NCBI GenBank assembly: GCA_003646875.1
Contig: QMLT01000136.1
Location: forward strand, 1 to 5,592
Length of the DNA stretch: 5,592 nt
Source of the DNA: Deltaproteobacteria bacterium
GTDB taxonomy: Bacteria; Desulfobacterota; DSM-4660; Desulfatiglandales; B25-G16
Direction: 5' to 3'
Made by a program: the position numbers and the translations under genes. Position 1 is the stretch's first letter; every line of letters starts with the position of its first letter. Below are positions 1 through 5,592 of this stretch, piece after piece. Below the pieces are notes generated by a model. That model was not told the origin of the DNA, searched no databases, and was given only the letters and a program-made list of their open reading frames with translations.

Positions 1-1
1 A

Positions 2-2620
2 AGGAATGCAATCGGTATGCCCTATGCCGGAGCAGTACCCAATAAGCCTTCTATCGATCCTAGCACCTGCTTGCATATGAAGGGCGAAGAATGCACGAAA
101 TGTGCAGATGTCTGCCCGACAGATGCCATAAATCTTGATGCCAAAGAGACTATTCAGGAGCTAAAGGTTGGCGGGATCGTTCTAACTCCTGGTGTGGAGC
201 CCTATTACGGCTCATCTGAGGCCAAAAAGCTTGGTCATGGCACAATGGCCAATGTTATCGATAACTTTCAGATGGATAGATTGGTCAGCATTTATGGACC
301 CACAAAAGGCCAGGTAACGAGACCATCAGACGGGGAAGTAGCCCACAAGATTGCCTTTATCCAATGCGTTGGCTCAAGAAAATCGGGCGATGACAGCCTT
401 GAATACTGCTCTTCTGTCTGCTGTATGTATTCTATACGCTCAGCAATGTCTACACAGGCAAAGGATGTAGAAAACGACATTACCATATTTCACAATGACA
501 TAATGGCCACATCAAAACCATCTGAAAAGGTTTTTGGTGAGGCAAAAGAAAATGGGATAAAATTTATAAGGGGAAATGTCTCATCCATCACTGAGGATCC
601 AGAGACGCATAATCTTATCCTCCATTATGTCACTGAAGCAGGTGGAGAATCCCATGAGGAGGTCTTTGATCTGGTGGTTCTCTCTTTAGGTCTTATTCCT
701 TCCCAAAATGGCGTTAACCTTGCAGAGTCCATTGGCATCCCGCTCAATTCCTGGAAATTTCCTGAACTAACGGAACACTCAAATCTTGCATCACCCGGCA
801 TTGCAGTGGGGGGCAGTTTTAAATCTCTTGAGGATACGCCCTTAGCAGTTGCAGATTCACAGGCCGCTGCCATGGAGGTAGCAGATTTTTTATCGGATGC
901 TGAATCCGAGATTAAAAAAAGTAGCCTGCCGCCTGAGCTTGATGTAAGCGGCATCCCACCAAGGGTTGGTGTGTATGTATGTGAATGTGGAGGGATCATA
1001 CCCAAGGTTGTAGACACAAAGCAACTCCATGAATTTGCAGGCACATTAGACGGGGTTGAAGACACCAGGATTTTTCAATATGCCTGCTATTCCGAAGGAA
1101 TGGAGGAAATTCAAAAAAGCATCAAAGAAAACGAAATCAACAGGGTTGTAATGGTTGCCTGCAGTTATCGTAGTCACCTGCCTAAATTTCAAAACATGAT
1201 CAGGCAGGTTGGGTTAAACAAATTTCTTGTTGAGATGGTAAATGCCAGGGAACTATGCGCCTGGGTCAATATCGAAGAAAAGGATAAGGCCACTGAAAGA
1301 ATGAAAGAAGAAATTAGGGGAATAGTAGCCAAGGTTAAAGGCCTTGAATCTTTACCAGTTTACACACGAGACGTTGTACAGCGCAGCCTCGTTTTAGGCG
1401 GTGGTGTGGCAGGAATGACAGCGGCCTTAAGTATATCATCCCATGGAATACCAGTGGATATAGCTGAAAGGACTGAGATCTTAGGCGGTAATGCAGCCCG
1501 TCTTTCTCATAGCACAAAAGGTGGAAATGTCTCTGCATACATTGATGACCTTGTAAAGGAGGTTAATGAAAATCCCTTGATAAATGTAATCTTTAATGCA
1601 GAGTTACAGGAAGTAAAGGGGCGCGTTGGGCAATTTTCAAGCAGAATCAATACGCCATCAGGCGAATATGAAAATGAGTATGGTACAATAATTGTTGCGA
1701 CAGGGGGAAGAGAGCATGTGCCACAGGGGTATCTCTATAAAGACAGTAAAAACGTGATTACCCAGTTAGAGCTCGAAGAGATGATAAGAAATGATGACGC
1801 GGCGCTCAAAAGCGCCAATTCTGCTGTAGTTATCCATTGTGTTGGATCAAGAAATGAGGAAAGACCTTATTGCTCTCGTGTATGTTGCTCTCAGTCTATA
1901 AAAAATACCCTTAAGCTGAAAGAGATTAATCCGGATATAAAGGTGTCCCATTTACATAGGGATATCAGAACTTACTTTCTTAATGATATTCAGTATAGAA
2001 AGGCGCAGGAGGCGGGAGTTAACTTTATTCGCTTTGATGAGGAGAAAGGATTAAAGATATCCCAGGATAATGGCCTGCTGGTAGAAGCAACCGATATGAA
2101 GGCAGGAGCAAGAATTGAGTTAAAGCCTGATCTAATTATATTAAATGCCGCTATAATTCCTGATGAGGGTAATACTGGTCTCTCCAGGCTTCTTGGAGTG
2201 CCATTGGGTGAATACAATTTTTTCGAAGAGGAAGACTATATGACCTTTACACCTGTAGACTTTAGTAAGAAGGGTGTATTTCTATGCGGCCTTTCACATG
2301 GCCCAAAGACAATAGATGAGAGCATTGCCCAGGCGAAGGCCGCTGCAATCAGGGCATTATCAGTGCTGACAAAAGATAAACTTGTCCATCAAAATGTTTA
2401 TGCAGAGGTAAATCCTGGCAAGTGTATAGCGTGCCTTACCTGTGTAAGGGTATGTCCCTTTGGTGTGCCCTTTATAAATGATGATGGCGTGGCAGAGATT
2501 ATCCCTGTTGAATGTAGGGCATGCGGCGTCTGCGTAAGTTCCTGTCCTAATGATGCAATAGAGCTCAAAAGCTTTACTGATTTTGATGTAATACCGCAAA
2601 TAGAGACAATGTTTGCATAA
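2..2620 (+). CDS. HdrA-like tandem flavin/iron-sulfur electron-transfer protein, 5'-truncated
   Basis: The frame is open to the left edge (first full codon at base 2) and the residues before the Met at base 17 fit HdrA, so that Met is internal. Numbering residues from it, 867 are visible. Module 1, lacking its N-terminal Rossmann part, has a ferredoxin-type site (C18, C26, C29, C33) and a CVGSR...CxxxCC site (C117, C131, C135, C136). Next is an HdrA N-terminal-type domain, about 315-420 (C322, C324, C357, C382, C414). Module 2 has an FAD motif GGGVAG (461-466), an ATGG strand (561-564), a second CVGSR...CxxxCC site (C608, C619, C623, C624) and an FAD-binding end near 751-777. Two [4Fe-4S] motifs finish the protein (C803/806/809/813 and C833/836/839/843). 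HdrA proteins are cytoplasmic FAD proteins that can bifurcate electrons. Here it probably serves the MetVF reductase encoded downstream, with MvhD as partner. It resembles the large double-HdrA proteins (sometimes called HdrL) of sulfate reducers. Family assignment is firm; the electron partners are inferred. It ends with tandem stops TAA TGA. Confidence 0.93.
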   Translation, partial: RNAIGMPYAGAVPNKPSIDPSTCLHMKGEECTKCADVCPTDAINLDAKETIQELKVGGIVLTPGVEPYYGSSEAKKLGHGTMANVIDNFQMDRLVSIYGPTKGQVTRPSDGEVAHKIAFIQCVGSRKSGDDSLEYCSSVCCMYSIRSAMSTQAKDVENDITIFHNDIMATSKPSEKVFGEAKENGIKFIRGNVSSITEDPETHNLILHYVTEAGGESHEEVFDLVVLSLGLIPSQNGVNLAESIGIPLNSWKFPELTEHSNLASPGIAVGGSFKSLEDTPLAVADSQAAAMEVADFLSDAESEIKKSSLPPELDVSGIPPRVGVYVCECGGIIPKVVDTKQLHEFAGTLDGVEDTRIFQYACYSEGMEEIQKSIKENEINRVVMVACSYRSHLPKFQNMIRQVGLNKFLVEMVNARELCAWVNIEEKDKATERMKEEIRGIVAKVKGLESLPVYTRDVVQRSLVLGGGVAGMTAALSISSHGIPVDIAERTEILGGNAARLSHSTKGGNVSAYIDDLVKEVNENPLINVIFNAELQEVKGRVGQFSSRINTPSGEYENEYGTIIVATGGREHVPQGYLYKDSKNVITQLELEEMIRNDDAALKSANSAVVIHCVGSRNEERPYCSRVCCSQSIKNTLKLKEINPDIKVSHLHRDIRTYFLNDIQYRKAQEAGVNFIRFDEEKGLKISQDNGLLVEATDMKAGARIELKPDLIILNAAIIPDEGNTGLSRLLGVPLGEYNFFEEEDYMTFTPVDFSKKGVFLCGLSHGPKTIDESIAQAKAAAIRALSVLTKDKLVHQNVYAEVNPGKCIACLTCVRVCPFGVPFINDDGVAEIIPVECRACGVCVSSCPNDAIELKSFTDFDVIPQIETMFA

Positions 2621-2639
2621 TGAATAGAAGGAGAAGAAA

Positions 2640-3050
2640 ATGACGGAATTCGAACCAAAGATAATTGCTTTTTGTTGTCACTATTGTGCCCTTGCAGCAG
2701 CGGATGTAGCTGGAAAAACAGGACTTCAATTCTCACCTAACATAAGGATAATACGAGTGCTGTGCACAGGCAAGATCGAAGTACCTCACCTTCTCAAGGC
2801 CTTTGAGTCTGGTGCAGACGGGGTTGTGGTGATTAGTTGTAAGTTTGGAGAATGCTATTTCAAAGAGGGCAATTTTAGGGCACAAAAGAAGGTGGAGCGG
2901 GCACAATCTTTGTTGCAAGAGGCGGGACTGAAACCGGAACGATTACTGTTTGATTTTGTGCCCGGCCCTGGAGCAAAAAAATTTGTCGATATACTTAATG
3001 GAATGACTGAAAGGGTTCGGTCTTTAGGCCCAAATCCATCAGTGCATTAA
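2640..3050 (+). CDS. mvhD: MvhD-type hydrogenase/heterodisulfide reductase iron-sulfur subunit
   Basis: This is a 136-residue protein, about the usual length of free-standing MvhD. In the family, MvhD carries a [2Fe-2S] cluster and passes electrons from an electron-donating enzyme (hydrogenase, formate dehydrogenase or other) to the FAD of HdrA. The visible family marks are an N-terminal CCHYC motif (C12, C13, C16), a VLCTGKI segment (C42) and an SCKFGECYFKEGN segment (C67, C72). The last differs from the common GCHPGDCHY form: the two residues after the first Cys are Lys-Phe, and Phe replaces the His two residues after the second Cys. There is no signal peptide or membrane segment, so it is cytoplasmic. 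An AAGGAG ribosome-binding site at 2628-2633 stands 6 bases before the ATG, and the gene lies 19 bases after the hdrA stop. Its place between hdrA and metV suggests it links the HdrA flavoprotein to the MetVF reductase. Family call is sure; the symbol is by homology only. Confidence 0.92.
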   Translation: MTEFEPKIIAFCCHYCALAAADVAGKTGLQFSPNIRIIRVLCTGKIEVPHLLKAFESGADGVVVISCKFGECYFKEGNFRAQKKVERAQSLLQEAGLKPERLLFDFVPGPGAKKFVDILNGMTERVRSLGPNPSVH

Positions 3051-3090
3051 CGAATGGCCATTAAATAATTAATAGAGAGGGAGATGAATC

Positions 3091-3783
3091 ATGATAGTTG
3101 CTGAAAGAAAGCCATTTTCAGAGATACTGTCTATGGTAGAGGATTATTCCAGGATTCTCGTCGTGGGCTGTGGCTCCTGCGTTACTATTTGTATGGCTGG
3201 AGGCGAGGAAGAGGTGAAAATCCTGTCATCGCAATTACGATTGGCATTTAAGAAAAATAAAAAAGATATAGAGGTTGAAGAGGCCATGGCCTTGCGCCAG
3301 TGCGATGATGAGTACATGAATAATCCTGAATTAATTAATAAGGTAAAAAAGGCAGATATTGTGATATCTATGGCGTGTGGTATTGGCGTCCAACACGCAA
3401 CAGCCTTTTTTAATCGTATTATAACTGACAAACCAATCAAAATAGTGCCTGGTTTAAACACTACTTTTATGGGCGCAAATTTGGACGTGGGCGTTTGGGA
3501 GGAACGCTGTGTTGGTTGCGGAGATTGTGTGCTCGAGAAGACAGGTGGCATTTGTCCTATTACACGATGCGCTAAAAGCCTGTTGAATGGCCCCTGTGGG
3601 GGATCTTCTAATGGAAAATGCGAGATCAACAAGGAAACTGATTGTGCATGGCATCTCATTATAGAACGACTTGAGGCGTTGGGAGAACTGGACAGGATAA
3701 AGCCGATTGAAATGTATAAGGACTGGAGACCGAGCCATGATGGTGGTCCGAGAAAGATAATAAGGGAGGATATGAGAATATGA
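3091..3783 (+). CDS. metV: MetV, iron-sulfur accessory subunit of methylene-THF reductase
   Basis: The protein has 230 residues and 13 cysteines. The N-terminal half carries GCGSCVTIC (C27, C30, C34), then C71 and C96. The C-terminal half carries CVGCGDC (C140, C143, C146), the signature GGICPITRCAKSLLNGPCGG (152-171, with C155, C160, C169), and C177 and C185. This is the pattern of the methylene-THF reductase C-terminal-type domain found as MetV in acetogens and sulfate reducers, where it binds iron-sulfur clusters (zinc also reported for relatives) and is needed for MetF activity. It has no NAD-binding fold of its own that I can see. It should sit between MetF and the HdrA/MvhD module as an electron conduit; that placement is inferred. 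The start is supported by AGGGAG at 3078-3083, 7 bases upstream of the ATG. The stop overlaps the metF start (ATGA), so the two are probably translationally coupled and made in equal amounts. Confidence 0.93.
   Translation: MIVAERKPFSEILSMVEDYSRILVVGCGSCVTICMAGGEEEVKILSSQLRLAFKKNKKDIEVEEAMALRQCDDEYMNNPELINKVKKADIVISMACGIGVQHATAFFNRIITDKPIKIVPGLNTTFMGANLDVGVWEERCVGCGDCVLEKTGGICPITRCAKSLLNGPCGGSSNGKCEINKETDCAWHLIIERLEALGELDRIKPIEMYKDWRPSHDGGPRKIIREDMRI
3764..3783 (+). promoter_or_regulatory. metF ribosome-binding site inside metV, with ATGA stop/start overlap
   Basis: GGGAGGA (3764-3770) lies within the last metV codons, 9 bases ahead of the metF ATG at 3780. The tetramer ATGA at 3780-3783 holds both the metF start and the metV stop (TGA 3781-3783). 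This fixes the metF start and suggests coupled translation of the two subunits of one enzyme. Confidence 0.8.
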
Positions 3784-4703
3784 AGTCTGGAAGTAATCTT
3801 GAAAGGCTTTTGGAAAAGGGAGAATTTGTCGTTACAGGAGAATTAGGGCCTCCAAAGGGTACGGATGTAGATGTGGTTAAAAAAAAGGCATCCATGCTAA
3901 AGGGTAATGTTGATGCAGTTAATATTACCGATAATCAGACTGCCATCGTGCGTATGTCTTCGATTGCAGCGGCAAAAGTCTTGATAGACGAAGGGCTGGA
4001 GCCAAATATGCAAATGGTGGCCAGGGATCGAAACAGGATCGCTATGATGTCTGATCTTTTTGGTGCAAATGCCCTTGGAATTAGAAACATGCTCTGCCTT
4101 TCCGGCGATCACCAGACATTTGGAAATCACCCCGAGGCCAAGAATGTTTTTGATATAGACTCCATTCAGATGATCTATATGGTTAAAACCATGAGGGATG
4201 AGCATAAGGTAATCTGTGGGGATGAGATAGAAGGCGATTTCAAGATGTTTATCGGGGCCGCATGTAACCCCTTTGCTGATCCATTTCGATACAGGGTTCA
4301 CAGGCTTGCAAAAAAGGTGGAAGCCGGCGTTGATTTTATTCAAACCCAATGTATCTATGATATGAAGCGATTTAAAGAATTTATGAAGCAGGTTGTGGAT
4401 ATGGGGTTGCATGAAAAATGTAAGATTTTAGCTGGGGTTACCCCCCTTAAATCAGTAGGTATGGCCCGATATATGGCTGCCAATGTGAGCGGGATTATTA
4501 TACCGGAAGAAATGATTGCCAGACTTAAGGGGGCAGGAAAAGGTAACGTTGCCACTGAAGGAATAAAGATTCTCTGCGAGCAGATGCAGGAACTCAAAGA
4601 AACAGAAGGAATTGCCGGAATCCATCTAATGGCGATTGAATGGGAACATAGGGTGCCTGAGATTATGGAGATGGCAGGGTTCCTTCCAAGACCGAAACCG
4701 TAA
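3780..4703 (+). CDS. metF: Methylenetetrahydrofolate reductase, catalytic subunit MetF
   Basis: This 307-residue protein has the typical length of a single-domain MetF: a TIM-barrel flavoprotein that interconverts 5,10-methylene-THF and 5-methyl-THF in the cytoplasm. Visible marks are VTGELGPPKG (E21 aligns with the catalytic Glu of the family's GEFFPP region), VNITDNQTA (47-55), the LSGDHQ loop (D110, aligning with the folate-contacting Asp of LRGD in other MetFs), CNPF (162-165) and FIQTQCIYD (186-194, with the conserved TQ). The next-door metV gene marks it as the MetVF type, in which MetF works with an iron-sulfur subunit instead of using NAD(P)H alone. In this pathway it makes, or in oxidative mode consumes, the methyl group for acetyl-CoA synthase/methyltransferase. 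It is the last gene of the plus-strand run and is followed by non-coding DNA with a large hairpin. Confidence 0.95.
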   Translation: MKSGSNLERLLEKGEFVVTGELGPPKGTDVDVVKKKASMLKGNVDAVNITDNQTAIVRMSSIAAAKVLIDEGLEPNMQMVARDRNRIAMMSDLFGANALGIRNMLCLSGDHQTFGNHPEAKNVFDIDSIQMIYMVKTMRDEHKVICGDEIEGDFKMFIGAACNPFADPFRYRVHRLAKKVEAGVDFIQTQCIYDMKRFKEFMKQVVDMGLHEKCKILAGVTPLKSVGMARYMAANVSGIIIPEEMIARLKGAGKGNVATEGIKILCEQMQELKETEGIAGIHLMAIEWEHRVPEIMEMAGFLPRPKP

Positions 4704-4776
4704 ACAATAGCCACTTTACATTCCGTTTTTTCCTTGTGGCATTAACGGTGGACAAGTCCTTCCATATGTAATATTA

Positions 4777-4843
4777 GGTGGTCTTGAAGAGCGGGAAAGC
4801 TTGATAATTTATCACTTTCCCGCTCTCGCCGTTTTAGGCCACC
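4777..4843. terminator. Long two-part hairpin after metF, probable (bidirectional) terminator
   Basis: An inner perfect 12-bp stem pairs AGAGCGGGAAAG (4788-4799) with CTTTCCCGCTCT (4815-4826). Its apical region can extend by TGATAA/TTATCA (4802-4807/4809-4814), partly lost to the loop. An outer 8-bp stem with one G-T wobble pairs GGTGGTCT (4777-4784) with AGGCCACC (4836-4843). It lies 73 bases after metF, between convergent genes, where a terminator is expected. The thymine run is weak: GTTTTA at 4831-4836 on the plus strand, then TTTT at 4852-4855, and none right after the stem on the minus strand. It could instead be a dispersed palindromic repeat. Confidence 0.55.
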
Positions 4844-4911
4844 AGATCCAGTTTTATATCTCCTTTCAATTGATTCAGGAGCTTTGTAAAGCATCTGACA
4901 CCGGCGTTGCC

Positions 4912-4935
4912 ATAAAACTATCCAACTATGGATAG
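4912..4935 (-). terminator. Small hairpin with T-run, candidate terminator of the minus-strand genes
   Basis: CTATCC (4918-4923) and GGATAG (4930-4935) form a 6-bp stem with a 6-base loop. Read on the minus strand, the stem is followed at once by TTTTAT (4917-4912), 36 bases after the stop of the small membrane-protein gene. Position and T-run fit an intrinsic terminator, but the stem is short and AT-rich, so it may be weak, with the larger hairpin further on as backup. Confidence 0.4.
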
Positions 4936-4970
4936 GAAAATATCATAAAAATAGGGTTTTAGAGACAATA

Positions 4971-5228
4971 TTATGGGTTGTTCCGGATGGATTCCTTCAT
5001 TTTTCTTCTTATGAGCAGGTAGCCTCCAAAACCAAGCAAAAGACCGATAATGAAAATCAGGGTATTATCCTTAAACATTCCATAAGAAACTGCCACTATG
5101 CCAATCATACATATTAAAATTATCGGAGTTTTGTCTGTCAGTATATATAAGATAACGCGAAATGTCATACAGGCTTTATGATAAATTATGCGAAACCAGG
5201 TTGCCTTTCTACATTGTGTGGCAGACAT
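4971..5228 (-). CDS. Small two-helix membrane protein of unknown function
   Basis: I do not recognise this 85-residue protein. It has two hydrophobic segments, about 34-52 (after TDKTP, rich in Ile, Val and Met) and 57-72 (LIFIIGLLLGFGGYLL), separated by the short polar link KDN. The tail is basic (RRKMKESIRNNP), which suggests a cytoplasmic C-terminus. No catalytic motif is visible. The start is uncertain: the longest frame begins at 5228, inside the end of the FAH gene (20-base overlap), with only a poor purine-rich stretch upstream. Met21 (5168) would avoid the overlap but has no Shine-Dalgarno sequence, and Met41 (5108) would cut into the first helix. The well-formed helix pair and the position directly after the FAH gene on the same strand favour a real gene; transcription with that gene is inferred. 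Confidence 0.5.
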   Translation of the reverse strand: MSATQCRKATWFRIIYHKACMTFRVILYILTDKTPIILICMIGIVAVSYGMFKDNTLIFIIGLLLGFGGYLLIRRKMKESIRNNP

Positions 5229-5592
5229 TTACCAGTCTACCTACCTTTTCTATCTCTACTACAACCTCATCGCCATCGGTCATATATATAGAGGGTTCAC
5301 GAAAGGTACCGACTCCATGGGGAGTACCGGTGAGAATAATATCACCGGGTGTCAAGGTAAAATTGTGTGATATAAAGCTGATAAGCTCAGGGAGTTTAAA
5401 TATCATCATGCTTGTTGTGCTATCCTGCATGATCTGACCATTAAGCCAGCACCGTATCCCAAGCGAATGAGGATCAGGAATATCATCGGCGGTAGTAATC
5501 CATGGGCCGAGAGGACAAAAAGTATCAAGAGATTTCCCCCTCACCCATTGCCCATCACCAAATTGTAGATCTCTGGCGCTCACATCATTGGC
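5209..5592 (-). CDS. Fumarylacetoacetate hydrolase (FAH) family enzyme, C-terminal part
   Basis: The frame runs off the right edge; 127 residues and the TAG stop (5211-5209) are visible, roughly the last half of a family usually near 280 residues or less. It begins within the conserved ANDVSARD motif, so the GTG codon at 5583-5581 is an internal Val and not a start. Further family marks are GQWVRGKSLDTFCPLGPW (residues 14-31, with the conserved active-site Lys at 20), the LNG turn at 50-52 and GDIILTGTPHGVG (83-95), which shapes the active-site and metal-binding barrel. Members are Mg/Mn-dependent cytoplasmic enzymes that hydrolyse, decarboxylate or isomerise 2-oxo or acylpyruvate-type acids, for example in aromatic catabolism (HpaG/HpcE type). 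The exact substrate cannot be told from this part. It runs convergent to the metF operon and shows no link to it. Confidence 0.93.
   Translation of the reverse strand, partial: ANDVSARDLQFGDGQWVRGKSLDTFCPLGPWITTADDIPDPHSLGIRCWLNGQIMQDSTTSMMIFKLPELISFISHNFTLTPGDIILTGTPHGVGTFREPSIYMTDGDEVVVEIEKVGRLVNVCHTM

Noticed and set aside
17..19. ATG at base 17 as the true start of the HdrA gene
   Set aside because: The frame is open upstream to the window edge, the preceding residues fit the HdrA family, no ribosome-binding site stands before it, and the protein would start in the middle of a module.
2360..2736. Antisense open frames opposite the hdrA end and the mvhD start
   Set aside because: They lie entirely opposite well-conserved coding sequence, show no recognisable domain, and their cysteine/proline-rich translations are what the reverse of ferredoxin-type coding produces.
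3144..3659. 171-codon antisense frame opposite metV
   Set aside because: It is a shadow of a firmly identified gene, with no family resemblance and no ribosome-binding site noted.
3897..4412. 171-codon antisense frame opposite metF
   Set aside because: It is a shadow of metF; its His/Ile-rich composition reflects reverse-complement codons.
4710..4740. GCCAC...GTGGC inverted repeat just after metF, with a T-run inside
   Set aside because: The stem is only 5 bp, the loop is 21 bases, and the T-run sits in the loop, so it does not look like a terminator.
5162..5437. Plus-strand frames opposite the FAH gene
   Set aside because: The minus strand carries unmistakable FAH motifs; the plus-strand translation is Ser/Thr-rich with no motif.
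5581..5583. GTG as the start codon of the FAH-family gene
   Set aside because: The codon encodes the Val of the conserved ANDVSARD motif and the frame stays open to the right edge, so the gene begins outside the window.

Overview
The window looks like chromosomal DNA of an anaerobic bacterium that uses the Wood-Ljungdahl (reductive acetyl-CoA) pathway. A lineage in or near the Desulfobacterota (sulfate-reducing or syntrophic 'deltaproteobacteria') is the most likely source. This rests on gene content and gene order (HdrA, MvhD, MetV, MetF), on protein style and on moderate GC content. It is an inference, because there is no rRNA or other marker in the window.

Bases 2-4703 form a plus-strand operon-like run of four genes: (1) the 3' part of a large HdrA-type flavin/iron-sulfur protein, cut by the left window edge; (2) a small MvhD-type iron-sulfur subunit; (3) MetV, the cysteine-rich accessory subunit of methylenetetrahydrofolate (methylene-THF) reductase; and (4) MetF, its catalytic subunit. 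Gaps are 19 and 40 bases, each holding a clear Shine-Dalgarno sequence, and metV and metF overlap by 4 bases (ATGA). The likely joint product is a methylene-THF reductase wired to an HdrA/MvhD electron-transfer module. It resembles in principle the MetFV-HdrABC-MvhD complex of Moorella thermoacetica. It could couple the methylene-THF/methyl-THF step to a second electron carrier by flavin-based electron bifurcation or confurcation; that coupling is inferred.

The HdrA protein is the most unusual item. It holds two HdrA-type flavoprotein modules in tandem, joined through an HdrA N-terminal-type cysteine domain. The second module lacks the ferredoxin insert seen in the first, and two [4Fe-4S] ferredoxin motifs close the C-terminus.

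Bases 4704-4970 are non-coding between convergent genes. They hold a long two-part hairpin (4777-4843), probably a terminator, and a smaller hairpin (4912-4935) oriented as a terminator for the minus strand.

Bases 4971-5592 are minus strand: the C-terminal part of a fumarylacetoacetate hydrolase (FAH) family enzyme entering from the right edge, followed by a small two-helix membrane protein of unknown function whose longest frame overlaps the FAH stop. These two have no evident functional link to the methyl-branch operon. I see no RNA genes, CRISPR arrays or recognisable mobile-element genes.
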